From positions 1 through 16,240 of the forward strand of contig JAITRI010000058.1 in the NCBI GenBank assembly GCA_031288455.1: a DNA stretch of 16,240 nt. Direction: 5' to 3'. Shown here piece after piece: positions 6,911-14,774 of the stretch (its first letter is position 1; each line of letters begins with the position of its first letter). The stretch is from Puniceicoccales bacterium (GTDB lineage: Bacteria > Verrucomicrobiota > Verrucomicrobiia > Opitutales > JAIRKQ01). Below the pieces are notes generated by a model. It saw nothing but the letters and a program-made list of their open reading frames with translations, did not search any database and was not told the DNA's origin. The translations under genes were made by a program, and so were the position numbers.

Positions 6911-8191
6911 TCATATGATCGTATTGTCTGAAATTTCCACATTGCGCGCAATGCAGAGGATGCCGTCTTTGACATGGAGTCCGTTATTTTCGTAGCCATC
7001 CGGCTTGCCGTATGGCGTGAGGTAGACATTGTTCCCTATGCGCACGTTTTTGTCGATGATGGTATTTTTAATGATGGTGTGCTTTCCGATGCCAAGTGGG
7101 ATTTTTGGCGCTGTCTGTTGATTTTCCGCGCTGACGCAATCGAAATAGTCGGCTCCGAACATGAGAACATTTTCGAGATATGTGCCGTCCCGAATGACTG
7201 ATCTTAGTCCGATTACGCATCGGCTGAGGGTTGCGTTTGTTATTATGCATCCGTCGGACAGCAGCGTGCGCTCCACCTGTGAACTGTTCACTTTGCATGC
7301 CGGCAAATATCGCGCGCGCGTGTATATCGGATTTTCGGCGTCGAAGAAGTCAAACTCCGGCACCACATCCGTGAGCATTAGATTTGTGTCGAAAAATGAC
7401 CGGATGGTCCCTATGTCCTCCCAGAATCCATCGAAAATGTAGCCGCACATGTTGTATCCGTTGAGCATGCTTGGCAATATGTCTTTCCCAAAATCCGCAC
7501 CTTCGCCGGAAAGGACTTCCATCAGTGCCTTCGCGGAAAAAGCGTATATGCCCATCGATGCCAAGTAATAATTGGCGCTGCTCCTGTCGCTGAGTGTGCT
7601 GCGGAATCTTTTTGGAATAATGCAGGCCGCTGCGAGATCGGCATGCTGCGGTTTTTCTATGAAATTTCTAATGCGCAAATTTTCATCAATTTCCATTATG
7701 CCGAACGATGAAATTTTATGCTCCGGAATTGCCTTTGCCGCTATGGTTAAATCGGCCCCACTATTTCTGTGCTGATCGATCAAATCCGTCAGATTCATCC
7801 GATACAGCTGGTCCCCGGACAGTATTAGAATGGTGTCATTTGGCCGCGGATTGAAATACTTCAAATTTTTGCGCACGGCATCTGCCGTTCCAGCGTACCA
7901 CTGTTCTCCGGCAGTGTTTGTCTGTTCCGCGGAAAAAATTTCTATGGTTCCGTTCCCGAATGTGTCGAAGCGATAGGTTGTTTCTATGTGCCTGTGGAGC
8001 GACCGCGTATTGAATTGCGTTAGAATGTAAATTTTAGAAAGCCCAGAATTCAGACAATTGCTTATGGGAATATCCACGAGGCGATATTTTCCGGCCAGCG
8101 GAACCGCCGGCTTGCACCGCGTTTTTGTCAGCGGATATAATCTGTTTCCGCGGCCGCCGCCAAGAATTACGCAATAGACATCGCCCCTCAT
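6911..8191 (-). CDS. glgC: Glucose-1-phosphate adenylyltransferase (ADP-glucose pyrophosphorylase)
   Basis: The enzyme makes ADP-glucose from glucose-1-phosphate and ATP, the committed step of bacterial glycogen synthesis. At 426 aa the length is normal. Motifs in order: nucleotide-binding VILGGGRGNRLYPLT (8-22), KPAVPLAGKYRLVDIPISNC (27-46), WYAGTADAV (98-106), SGDQLYRM with the catalytic Asp (125-132, D127), sugar-phosphate-binding FIEKP (177-181), DFGKDILP (233-240), and FWEDIGT (256-262). A left-handed beta-helix C-terminal domain runs from ~300 (ARYLPACKVNSSQVE; LMFGADYF). The C-terminal wording is closer to the cyanobacterial/plant type than to enteric GlgC, judged from memory. ATG 8191 has no clear Shine-Dalgarno. 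No other glycogen gene is in the window. It is divergent from lpxB across 175 bp. Confidence 0.96.
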   Translation of the reverse strand: MRGDVYCVILGGGRGNRLYPLTKTRCKPAVPLAGKYRLVDIPISNCLNSGLSKIYILTQFNTRSLHRHIETTYRFDTFGNGTIEIFSAEQTNTAGEQWYAGTADAVRKNLKYFNPRPNDTILILSGDQLYRMNLTDLIDQHRNSGADLTIAAKAIPEHKISSFGIMEIDENLRIRNFIEKPQHADLAAACIIPKRFRSTLSDRSSANYYLASMGIYAFSAKALMEVLSGEGADFGKDILPSMLNGYNMCGYIFDGFWEDIGTIRSFFDTNLMLTDVVPEFDFFDAENPIYTRARYLPACKVNSSQVERTLLSDGCIITNATLSRCVIGLRSVIRDGTYLENVLMFGADYFDCVSAENQQTAPKIPLGIGKHTIIKNTIIDKNVRIGNNVYLTPYGKPDGYENNGLHVKDGILCIARNVEISDNTII

Positions 8192-8366
8192 CTGGTGAGT
8201 ATGGTGGCAAATGTCAAAAAAATGTCAAATTCCAAAGGGAGGATGCCTATGCGATGTCGCCAAAGGGTGGGAATTTTCTCCGCAAATGTGAAATTATTGG
8301 CATATTATTCAATAAAATGCTTGACATTGTCCGCAATATGTCAGCGGAAAGATTTAGGCATCTTGG

Positions 8367-9587
8367 TTGGGCTATGTGTTGACAAAGCACTTCGCCTCAT
8401 TTCACTGGGCTCAGCAGGTGAGAAAATTAAATTTCGACTTGAAGTCACACGCCCATAGACGTCCGGATTTGCTAATAGTTGCCGGAGAACATTCGGGGGA
8501 TCAGCACGCAGCTGCAATGCTCAGGGAAATAAAAAAAATACGACCAAATTTCAATGCCGTCGCATTCGGCGGAACTGCTCTAAAATCAGCCGGCGCAGAC
8601 CTGATTCTGGACATGACGAAATTCTCCGTAGTTGGGCTGTCCGAGGTGCTGACGAATCTGTTGACATTCGCAAGATTACTGAAGCGTCTGTTCCTGTGGA
8701 TAAAAATTAATCGCCCGCGCGCGGTGTGTTTTGTTGATTTCCCTGGATTTAATCTGCGGCTAGCAAAGATGCTATTCGACGGCAAGCTGTCGCGGCGCGC
8801 CGGAGGTGATGTGGTCGTGCTCTACTACATATCGCCGCAAGTTTGGGCGTGGAAGCGCAAACGGAGGAATCAAATGGAAAAATTCATCGACAGAGTGGCG
8901 ACGATTTTCCCATTCGAGAAGGAAGTTTTTCGCGGGACACAGCTGGATGTCAGCTTCGTCGGACATCCATTCGTTGCGAACGGATACCGCCTCAACGTTT
9001 CCCGCAGCCCCGATGGCCCAATTCTATTGCTGCCGGGCAGCAGAAAATCCGCCGTGAAAAAGATTTTCCCGACGCTGCTGAAGAGTTTCCGTGAGATTTT
9101 GAAATGCGACGGTGAGCATCTGGCGATTGTCGTCTATCCGGATGAGACAATACTGGCGATTCTGAGAAAGATTCTAAATAAAAAATTCCCCGAGCTGCTG
9201 GATAAGGTGACATTCGTTGCCGATGGGGAAAGCATAGAGGCGAGCGCCACGATCATGAGCTCCGGGACCATGTCGCTGAGGTGCTGTCTCGCCGGGATCC
9301 CTGGAGCAATTGTCTACAGAGCACATCCCATCACCTATGTTGCCGGGAGGTTTCTGGTGCGCGTGAAATTTTTGGGAATTGCCAATATTCTGCTGAACCG
9401 CTGCGTGTGGCGCGAATTCCTGCAGTCAGAGTTCAGGAAGAAGCCAGTGGCCAAGTACATTTTGACATGCCTCAACGGCGCAAATGTGCTGCGCACGTTT
9501 TCGGATGCCGCATCTGAACTGCGGGAGATTTTATCAGCGGGTGCCGACATGCCAGTCGCCCAGTGGGCACTTTCGTCATTGGAGTAG
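8367..9587 (+). CDS. lpxB: Lipid-A-disaccharide synthase
   Basis: This glycosyltransferase family 19 enzyme joins UDP-2,3-diacylglucosamine and lipid X into the lipid A disaccharide at the inner membrane. Motifs visible: AGEHSGD (39-45), SVVGLSEVL (87-95), FVDFPGFNLRLAK (122-134), YYISPQVWAWK (153-163), VGHP (198-201), LLPGSR (221-226), SSGTMSLRCCLAGIP (298-312), VYRAHPITY (316-324), and a C-terminal LGIANILLN (336-344). The rest of the length fits the family. The start is uncertain. TTG 8367 with AGG 8 nt upstream gives 406 aa and ~32 residues before the conserved RPDLLIVAGEHSGD. GTG 8418 or TTG 8439 would give the usual short N-terminus. The DUF58 gene begins 4 nt after its stop, so the two are probably co-transcribed. 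Confidence 0.95.
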   Translation: MGYVLTKHFASFHWAQQVRKLNFDLKSHAHRRPDLLIVAGEHSGDQHAAAMLREIKKIRPNFNAVAFGGTALKSAGADLILDMTKFSVVGLSEVLTNLLTFARLLKRLFLWIKINRPRAVCFVDFPGFNLRLAKMLFDGKLSRRAGGDVVVLYYISPQVWAWKRKRRNQMEKFIDRVATIFPFEKEVFRGTQLDVSFVGHPFVANGYRLNVSRSPDGPILLLPGSRKSAVKKIFPTLLKSFREILKCDGEHLAIVVYPDETILAILRKILNKKFPELLDKVTFVADGESIEASATIMSSGTMSLRCCLAGIPGAIVYRAHPITYVAGRFLVRVKFLGIANILLNRCVWREFLQSEFRKKPVAKYILTCLNGANVLRTFSDAASELREILSAGADMPVAQWALSSLE

Positions 9588-9591
9588 AACC

Positions 9592-10407
9592 GTGGCATCC
9601 GCTAGTGCACTGGCAAAATTGTACCGCGCATCGTTCCGCGCCAATGGAGTTGTCCTAGGCGACGCCAGAGAATATGTTCCCGGAGACGACGTGCGTTTCA
9701 TAAACTGGAAGGTAACGGCGAGGATGGGGTCTCCGTTCGTCGACGGCATCGTGGCGGACAGGGGAAATGACATAATTTTTGCCGTTGATGTGAGCGCATC
9801 GATGCAATTCAGCAGCCGCAATCGGTCAAAGATTTCGCTCGTTGCAGACGTTGTATCAGCCGTGGCGCGATTGGCCGAAATCAATGGCGATAGGGTCGGC
9901 CTCGTGGCATTTTCCGACGCCATAGAGAAGTTTTTAGCGCCGCGGATCGCGTCAAAAATCTTCCGCTACGCGATTGCTCGTTTAGCCTGCGGAGATCGAC
10001 GGCTGCAGACGAATGTGCTCGGCGCGCTGCGATTTCTCAGCGGGACCATAAAAAAACAATCGGTGATAGTCCTCTGCTGCGACACATTCGGGCTGTCAAT
10101 CGGAAGGAAGTCAATATTGGCGCAGCTGCGCATGCTGAAGCTAAAGCATGAGGTAATCCTAATCACCGCCACCGATGACAATGACATGCCGCCCGCTGGA
10201 ATCGGAAAAATTACCACCGAAGATGCCGAAACGGGCGACATTTTCGACATCGACACCGATGACTCCGTCGCAATGGAAAAAGTTAGAAGCAAGTACTCCG
10301 CCTATGAGAACCTGATTGACGGAGACCTGTCGAAGCTCGGCATAAATAATTTTCGCATAAATTCGAAGGATTCGGCGGAAAGTGCGCTTTTCGCTCTGCT
10401 TGCGTGA
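9592..10407 (+). CDS. DUF58 domain protein with von Willebrand factor A-like fold
   Basis: The signature REYVPGDDVRFINWKVTAR (residues 26-44) defines the DUF58 family. It is followed by a VWA-like domain with an intact metal-ion (MIDAS) motif DVSAS (66-70) and VGLVAFSD (102-109). The protein is 271 aa, slightly short for the family because the usual N-terminal lead is trimmed. GTG 9592 is chosen over longer upstream starts because GGAG (9581-9584) lies 7 nt before it and because the longer frame only re-reads the lpxB end. DUF58 proteins commonly sit next to a MoxR-type AAA+ ATPase and work with it in assembling or modifying envelope proteins. No MoxR gene is present here; instead the neighbours are lpxB (4-nt gap) and an MFS transporter (55-bp gap). 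The exact substrate is unknown. Confidence 0.9.
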   Translation: MASASALAKLYRASFRANGVVLGDAREYVPGDDVRFINWKVTARMGSPFVDGIVADRGNDIIFAVDVSASMQFSSRNRSKISLVADVVSAVARLAEINGDRVGLVAFSDAIEKFLAPRIASKIFRYAIARLACGDRRLQTNVLGALRFLSGTIKKQSVIVLCCDTFGLSIGRKSILAQLRMLKLKHEVILITATDDNDMPPAGIGKITTEDAETGDIFDIDTDDSVAMEKVRSKYSAYENLIDGDLSKLGINNFRINSKDSAESALFALLA

Positions 10408-10462
10408 CAGTGGGAATTTTTCTGTTGTCTTGTGCGCATAAATTTTGCACATTTGTGCCGAA

Positions 10463-11743
10463 ATGAAGCTGAAACACGAAAGAAAAAATGGCGGTTTGGC
10501 GTGGCTCGCGTGGGCGGTGGCCGCACTCTTCTATCTATATGAATACTTGGTGCGCGTTGCTCCGAGTGTGATGGGACATGAATTGGCGGTCGAATTTTCC
10601 GCATCCACAGCCGCATTGGCAGCCGCATGCAGCTCCTATTATTTCGTGTATTCCCCGCTGCAACTGTTCGCAGGCGCACTGTTCGACAGGTTCGGGGGAA
10701 AAGCGGTGCTAATCCCGGCTTCAATTTTGGTATCGGCCGGGTGTCTCTTTTCCATAATTCCGGCCCATTCTCTCGTGTGCATAACCATCGGAAGAATTCT
10801 AGCGGGGGTAGGATCCAGCTGCGCATTCATAGGTGTGATGTATTTGGCTGCCGTGTGGTTCCAAAACAACAGGCTATCGTTTCTGTCGGGGTTCGCGACG
10901 TCGCTCGGCATATGCGGAGCTCTTCTGGGGGAAGCCCCACTGGCGCTGCTGATCGATAAAACCGGCTGGAAAATGTCAATGGCTCTAATGGCGATCATTG
11001 GAATTGTCGTTACCATCATAATAACGATGGGAATTCCACAAACGCCGCGGTGGGAACAGAGCAAAAGAACCGCCATCTCGGACAAATTGGCGTTCAAACA
11101 TCTGCTGTCGGGATTGCTGTCTGTCTGCAAAAATAAGCAGACGTGGCTAATTGGAATAGTTGCCAGTTGCCTATACATGCCGGTTGTGGCATTTGGAGAT
11201 CTGTGGGGCGTGCAATATGCGCAAATTTCATTGGGCATCACGAAAACGCACGCGGCAAAAGTTGTCAGCATGCTTTACATCGGATGGCTCGTTGGCTCTC
11301 CGCTGATTGGGCTGCTATCGGACGTGCTAAAGAGGAAAAAGTCGCTGCTTTTTCTGGGATGTTTTTTCAGCATGATTCTGTTCCTTGTGATACTGCTGTG
11401 CCCCATAAAGTCCACGTTCACCATCGGCACACTGCTATTTGCGGCCGGAGTATGCTCCTGTCCCGAAGTCATTTGCTTCGTTGCGAGTCTTGACGTGAAT
11501 ATGTCAAACGCGAAGGGCAGCGCCATCGCCGTCGTTAACATGATCGTCATGCTCGTGGGAGGTGCATTTCAGTTCATAGTGGGATGGTTGCTTGACCGCG
11601 GAGAGGCGGCGCATGGGATAGCAGCGGAATCATTTCGCAATGCGCTCATGACGATGCCGCTGCTGATGCTAATTGGAATGATTTTGACACTTTTCATAAG
11701 GCTGAAGAGGAAGGAACCGGAGCACATAAACTTTACGAGCTGA
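10463..11743 (+). CDS. Major facilitator superfamily transporter
   Basis: This is a 426-aa polytopic protein with about 12 hydrophobic segments in two halves. They are separated by a charged central loop (around PQTPRWEQSKRTAISDK). LFDRFGGK between helices 2 and 3 matches the MFS motif-A loop, and GLLSDVLKRKKS is the equivalent loop in the second half. The opening YEYLVRVAPSVMG resembles a group of MFS carriers I associate with intracellular Gammaproteobacteria such as Legionella and Coxiella, which take up small nutrients. That link is recollection, and the substrate cannot be read from sequence. ATG 10463 is preferred; a TTG at 10445 would add six residues. No clear Shine-Dalgarno precedes either. 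It lies in the same-strand run between DUF58 and the nucleotidyltransferase. Confidence 0.93.
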   Translation: MKLKHERKNGGLAWLAWAVAALFYLYEYLVRVAPSVMGHELAVEFSASTAALAAACSSYYFVYSPLQLFAGALFDRFGGKAVLIPASILVSAGCLFSIIPAHSLVCITIGRILAGVGSSCAFIGVMYLAAVWFQNNRLSFLSGFATSLGICGALLGEAPLALLIDKTGWKMSMALMAIIGIVVTIIITMGIPQTPRWEQSKRTAISDKLAFKHLLSGLLSVCKNKQTWLIGIVASCLYMPVVAFGDLWGVQYAQISLGITKTHAAKVVSMLYIGWLVGSPLIGLLSDVLKRKKSLLFLGCFFSMILFLVILLCPIKSTFTIGTLLFAAGVCSCPEVICFVASLDVNMSNAKGSAIAVVNMIVMLVGGAFQFIVGWLLDRGEAAHGIAAESFRNALMTMPLLMLIGMILTLFIRLKRKEPEHINFTS

Positions 11744-11753
11744 CCGTTTATTT

Positions 11754-11765
11754 ATCTTGCAAGAT
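11754..11765. promoter_or_regulatory. 12-bp perfect palindrome in the MFS-CCA gap
   Basis: ATCTTGCAAGAT is perfectly self-complementary. It lies in the short gap after the MFS gene and overlaps the alternative TTG start (11757) of the next gene. It could be an operator-like site or chance. Confidence 0.2.
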
Positions 11766-11789
11766 GTGCCTCAAATCGTATCCCATCGG

Positions 11790-13193
11790 ATGGTGACGCC
11801 GCGTGGGTTGACGACCGGAGCATTTGGAGAATTGGCGCAGCGCAATGCGTTTGCCGTTGTCTTTGACATTTGCAGGGGGCTTGCTGCCGCCGGTGCGCGG
11901 CCGTATTTTGTTGGCGGATGCGTGCGGGATGCGCTGCTTGGACTGCCGGTTTTTGATTTCGACGTGGAAGTTTTCGGGATGTCCATCGCCGCCATCGAAG
12001 AATTTCTATCGCGCACATTCACAATCGAAAAAACTGGAAAATCATTCTGCGTATTAAAAATACGCGGATTTCCCATAGACATTTCGGTGCCGCGCATGGA
12101 GATAAAGTCAGGGGCAAAGCATACGGATTTCAGCGTCATTCCGCTTGAGGATTGCGCCCTGAAGACCGCCGCCAGCAGGCGAGATTTTACAATAAATTCC
12201 ATATATTTCGACCCATTGTGTGAGGAACTTGTGGACGAGTTCGGCGGTGTGGATGATCTGAATTCCAAAATTTTGCGGCATGTGAGTGAAAAATTTTCCG
12301 AGGACCCGCTGCGCGTGTTGCGCGGCATGCAGTTCGCTGGACGGTTTAATCTCAGTGCGGCTCCGGAAACGGTGGCGCTGTGCCGCACACTGTCCATGGT
12401 CGACATTTCCAGGGAACGGATTTTTTCCGAATGGGAAAAATTACTTCTGCAGTCCACCGCCCCATCATTCGGATTGCGGTTTTTAAAAAACTCCGGCTGG
12501 ATAAAATTTTTCCCGGAAATTGATGCACTGGATGCGTGCATGCAGGACAGTGACAGGCATCCGGAAGGTTCCGTTTTTGAGCACACGTGCTTGGCGCTGG
12601 ACGCGTTTGCCGGAACGAAAATTGGAGATCAATTGGAGGATGAAATCATCGGATTCGCTGCCCTCTGCCACGATTTCGGGAAACCGTCGGTGACGACGCA
12701 GGACGAGCGCGGCATCCATCACTACGGGCACGATGGAGTTGGATTGCAGCCGACGGAATCATTTCTGCGGGCCATAAATGCTCCCAAATACTTGATCGAT
12801 GCAGTTTTGCCGCTTGTGCGATGGCACATGACTCCATTTGTGCTCTACGAGAGCGGCAAGACAGATGCCAGCGTGCTGCGATTGGCAAACGGCGTCGGCC
12901 GCATTGACAGGCTGCTGCGACTGTGCCACATTGATTTCGTCGGCCGCACGAAAGTTGTGGAAAAATATGACGAAAAAGTTGACATGTGGCTGCGCGAAAC
13001 CGCAAAAAGATTCGGAGTATTAGCCAGCAGGCCTGCTCCCATTGTCCATGGGCGCGATCTCATCGCGCTGGGAATGCGGCCATCGGAAAAATTTTCGGAA
13101 ATATTGGACAAATGCTTCGACGCACAATTGGATTGCAAATTCTTCGATCACGCGTCCGGAGTGGAGTATCTAAAAAGCGTTCTCCTCCAATAA
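11790..13193 (+). CDS. cca: tRNA nucleotidyltransferase (CCA-adding)/poly(A) polymerase family, with HD domain
   Basis: Class II nucleotidyltransferases of this family add or repair the 3' CCA of tRNAs, or in some members polyadenylate RNA. Counting from ATG 11790 (467 aa): GGCVRD (42-47) and DFDVE (56-60) form the catalytic head with the two metal-binding acidic residues. RRDFTINSIYFDP (130-142) and EDPLRVLRGMQFAGRF (171-186) are the neck motifs. The C-terminal part holds an HD-type segment (FEHT with H264; LCHDFGK with HD 294-295; HHYGHDG 310-316), as in enteric CCA enzymes. A TTG at 11757 would add 11 residues, but ATG 11790 leaves a lead length closer to relatives. Both tRNAs in this window encode CCA in their DNA, so if that is general the enzyme would serve repair, or be a poly(A) polymerase; sequence alone cannot decide. 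The gene ends just before repeat array II. Confidence 0.94.
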   Translation: MVTPRGLTTGAFGELAQRNAFAVVFDICRGLAAAGARPYFVGGCVRDALLGLPVFDFDVEVFGMSIAAIEEFLSRTFTIEKTGKSFCVLKIRGFPIDISVPRMEIKSGAKHTDFSVIPLEDCALKTAASRRDFTINSIYFDPLCEELVDEFGGVDDLNSKILRHVSEKFSEDPLRVLRGMQFAGRFNLSAAPETVALCRTLSMVDISRERIFSEWEKLLLQSTAPSFGLRFLKNSGWIKFFPEIDALDACMQDSDRHPEGSVFEHTCLALDAFAGTKIGDQLEDEIIGFAALCHDFGKPSVTTQDERGIHHYGHDGVGLQPTESFLRAINAPKYLIDAVLPLVRWHMTPFVLYESGKTDASVLRLANGVGRIDRLLRLCHIDFVGRTKVVEKYDEKVDMWLRETAKRFGVLASRPAPIVHGRDLIALGMRPSEKFSEILDKCFDAQLDCKFFDHASGVEYLKSVLLQ

Positions 13194-13342
13194 ATAGGCA
13201 AAGTTGCCATGGAATTCGGCGGACACATCGCATCCGCACAGATGAAGCCGTCCGACTGCGCAATTTGCGGCGGCATTACGTAAAAAATATGTAAAAAGAG
13301 GGGCGAAAAGCGACCATTGTGCGGAATTGTGCGAATCTATTC

Positions 13343-13362
13343 CGCCGCCGCTAGCGGCGGCG
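13343..13362. repeat. 20-bp perfect GC-rich palindrome
   Basis: The sequence is perfectly self-complementary about the central TA (13352-13353), made of CGCCGCCGCT and AGCGGCGGCG. It is present in unit A of array II; the corresponding part of unit B is degenerate. Confidence 0.75.
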
Positions 13363-13544
13363 CCAAAGCCATAGCGTCCACACGCGGGCATTGCGCAGAC
13401 ATTCGCTACGCCCCGGAAAGACTGCGACATCATCAAAAGCGTGAAATTCAGCGGACACAACGCGTGGTTGACGTCAAAAACTCACGCCATAGACCACATA
13501 CGCCCGCTGCGCACACACACCACAAAGGCCGGGACAGCGCAAAG

Positions 13545-13580
13545 GCCGCCCCCTCCTCGCCGAAGGCGAGGATGGGCGGC
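13545..13580. repeat. Imperfect hairpin with GAA loop (array II, unit A)
   Basis: The inner stem CTCGCC-GAA-GGCGAG (13556-13570) is extended outward by a C-rich/G-rich arm with one mismatch and one bulge. It is the reverse-orientation relative of the 5585-5629 hairpin. Confidence 0.8.
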
Positions 13581-13804
13581 GGTGGTAACGGTACATCCGC
13601 ACAGGTGAAGCCGCCCGACGGCACTGTTTGCGGCGGTGTTACGTAAAAAATGTATAAAAAGAGGGTCAAAAAACGGCAATTGTGTGCGTTTATTCCGCCG
13701 CTCTGTCGACTGGACCAAAGCCGTAACGTCCACACGCGGGTATTGCGCAGACATTCGCTGCGCCCTTGCCGTGTGCATACGTCACAAAGGCCGGTATAGA
13801 CAAA

Positions 13805-13843
13805 GCCCGCCTCCTCCTCGCCGAAGGCGAGGAGGAGGCGGGC
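13805..13843. repeat. Perfect 18-bp-stem hairpin with GAA loop (array II, unit B)
   Basis: Positions 13805-13822 pair perfectly with 13826-13843 around loop GAA. The inner CTCGCC/GGCGAG stem is common to the family; the outer arm (GCCCGCCTCC) differs from the 5585 copy but is still fully paired. Confidence 0.9.
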
Positions 13844-13859
13844 GGCATGGAAGGAAATG

Positions 13860-14079
13860 TTATATTTTTGGCCGAAAAATCCCAATCGTCACGCGCTAGC
13901 GTGCTAGCCGATTTCAGATGCCACAACCGCAATTTGTGTAAAAAATTCACAAACACCTGGGGCGGCACATGCGCCAGCACAATCAGTCGCACGGCGCGAA
14001 ATTATGGGGCTAAATCAAGGCCGCTCCCGTGATTCGACTCACACTCATGAAAAAATGGAAACGCAAAGATGGCGACGCT
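13860..14079. other. Intergenic stretch with no supported gene
   Basis: A minus-strand frame opens at GTG 13992 and begins RLIVLAHVPPQVFVNFLHKL, which reads like protein for ~50 residues before running into repeat unit B. It has no Shine-Dalgarno and its end is repeat-derived, so I treat it as possible residue of a gene only. CACGC-GCTA-GCGTG (13890-13903) is a small hairpin. Nothing else is clear. Confidence 0.4.
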
Positions 14080-14604
14080 TTACTGTTGATTTGAACCGCC
14101 CTGGAACACTCCCGGGACATTCGATATGCTCATCCTCTGAAACTGCTGAAATTGATTCTCCTGGATTGTTTCGAATGGCGAAGCTTGGAGTGTGCCAGTC
14201 TGATGATTCCATGTGGCAACGTCATGCATTTGCGACGGATGTGTGAGGGAGTTTGGCATCGATGAATTGTCTGCGAATATGCCGCGTGCCCTATTTCCAA
14301 AAATATTTGTGTTCGCCTGCCGCTGTGAAATCTGCTGCTGCGCGCATTGCATCTGCGGCCATTGGCTAACGGCGGCGTTTTGATTGGCCAGCATTTGATC
14401 GTGTTGCATCGATTGCCCATCATTTGCACGCAAAATCTGCTGCGCAGCTGCGCCGTACGGGACAAATTGCACTGCGAGTTGCTCCGTCCGTTCGTTAGTC
14501 TTCGGATCCCCAATAAAATCCATATCCTCCTCGCTATAGTTAGACCAATCCGCGGCATTGCATCTCTTTATCGGCTGAAAATTAAAATTGATATTCATGT
14601 CCAT
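14080..14604 (-). CDS. Gln/Asn-rich hypothetical protein, 174 aa
   Basis: I do not recognise this protein. It opens MDMNINFNFQ and continues with an acidic segment (NYSEEDMDFIGDPKTNE), then becomes low-complexity. About 46 of 174 residues are Gln or Asn, with clusters such as MQCAQQQISQRQANTN and ENQFQQFQRM, plus many Met, Ser and Ala. It ends GGSNQQ. No signal peptide, membrane segment or catalytic motif is visible. ATG 14604 (with a second ATG at 14598) is preferred over TTG 14643 because GAG lies ~9 nt before it. Such composition suggests a mostly disordered, possibly self-associating or adhesive protein; this is inference. It is transcribed away from the lipoprotein gene, sharing a ~170-bp AT-rich gap, and points toward array II. 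It could still be a non-coding open frame, since low-complexity frames are hard to judge. Confidence 0.65.
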   Translation of the reverse strand: MDMNINFNFQPIKRCNAADWSNYSEEDMDFIGDPKTNERTEQLAVQFVPYGAAAQQILRANDGQSMQHDQMLANQNAAVSQWPQMQCAQQQISQRQANTNIFGNRARGIFADNSSMPNSLTHPSQMHDVATWNHQTGTLQASPFETIQENQFQQFQRMSISNVPGVFQGGSNQQ

Positions 14605-14691
14605 TTCGGATGACTCTTTATTTGGCAAAATTTTGCGGGTCAATAAAAAAGTTTAAAAATTTGTCTCACAAAGTTTATCGTCATACGCGAA

Positions 14692-14708
14692 TACGTAAAT
14701 TTTATGTA
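14692..14708. promoter_or_regulatory. AT-rich dyad in the divergent promoter gap
   Basis: TACGTAAA-T-TTTATGTA is an inverted repeat with one mismatch, midway between the divergent Gln/Asn-rich and lipoprotein genes. The position suits a shared operator. On the minus strand, TTTACG and, 16 nt on, TAAACT nearby make a weak promoter candidate. No -35/-10 pair is convincing on the plus strand. Confidence 0.3.
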
Positions 14709-14774
14709 AAATACGAATTGGCGAAAGAAAAACATTGACTCGGCAGCGCGCCAATTTAACAGTCTCCTGCAATT

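Larger units (their letters stand above)
13231..13843. repeat. Intergenic array II: two direct repeat units
   Basis: Unit A (13231-13580) and unit B (13594-13843) both open with catccgcaca(g/g)atgaagccg-like sequence, then ttgcggcgg..ttacgtaaaaaat, tattccgcc, gtccacacgcggg and ttgcgcagacattcgct. Both end with cacaaaggccgg and a long GAA-loop hairpin. Unit A has about 95 bp (13415-13510) that B lacks, and B has a further ~11-bp deletion inside. The frames shift between copies, so the repeat is not conserved as protein. The start of unit A lies 38 bp after the CCA gene stop. Outside the repeats the stretch to 14079 holds only weak frames. Confidence 0.85.

Noticed and set aside
8321..8349. Promoter for lpxB built on TTGACA at 8321 (or at 8379)
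   Set aside because: No acceptable -10 sequence lies 15-19 nt downstream of either hexamer.
8195..8458. Small open frames in the glgC-lpxB gap
   Set aside because: They overlap the lpxB N-terminus in another frame, and their peptides show no pattern or ribosome binding site.
13231..13843. CRISPR array
   Set aside because: The repeats are long, few, unevenly spaced and contain hairpins; there are no short regular repeats with unique spacers and no cas genes.
13690..13992. Minus-strand 100-aa frame starting GTG 13992
   Set aside because: The first ~50 residues look protein-like, but there is no ribosome binding site and the rest is repeat array II; noted only as possible gene residue.
14010..14050. 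tRNA or tmRNA end suggested by attcgactcacac
   Set aside because: No acceptor stem, CCA or cloverleaf can be formed around it.
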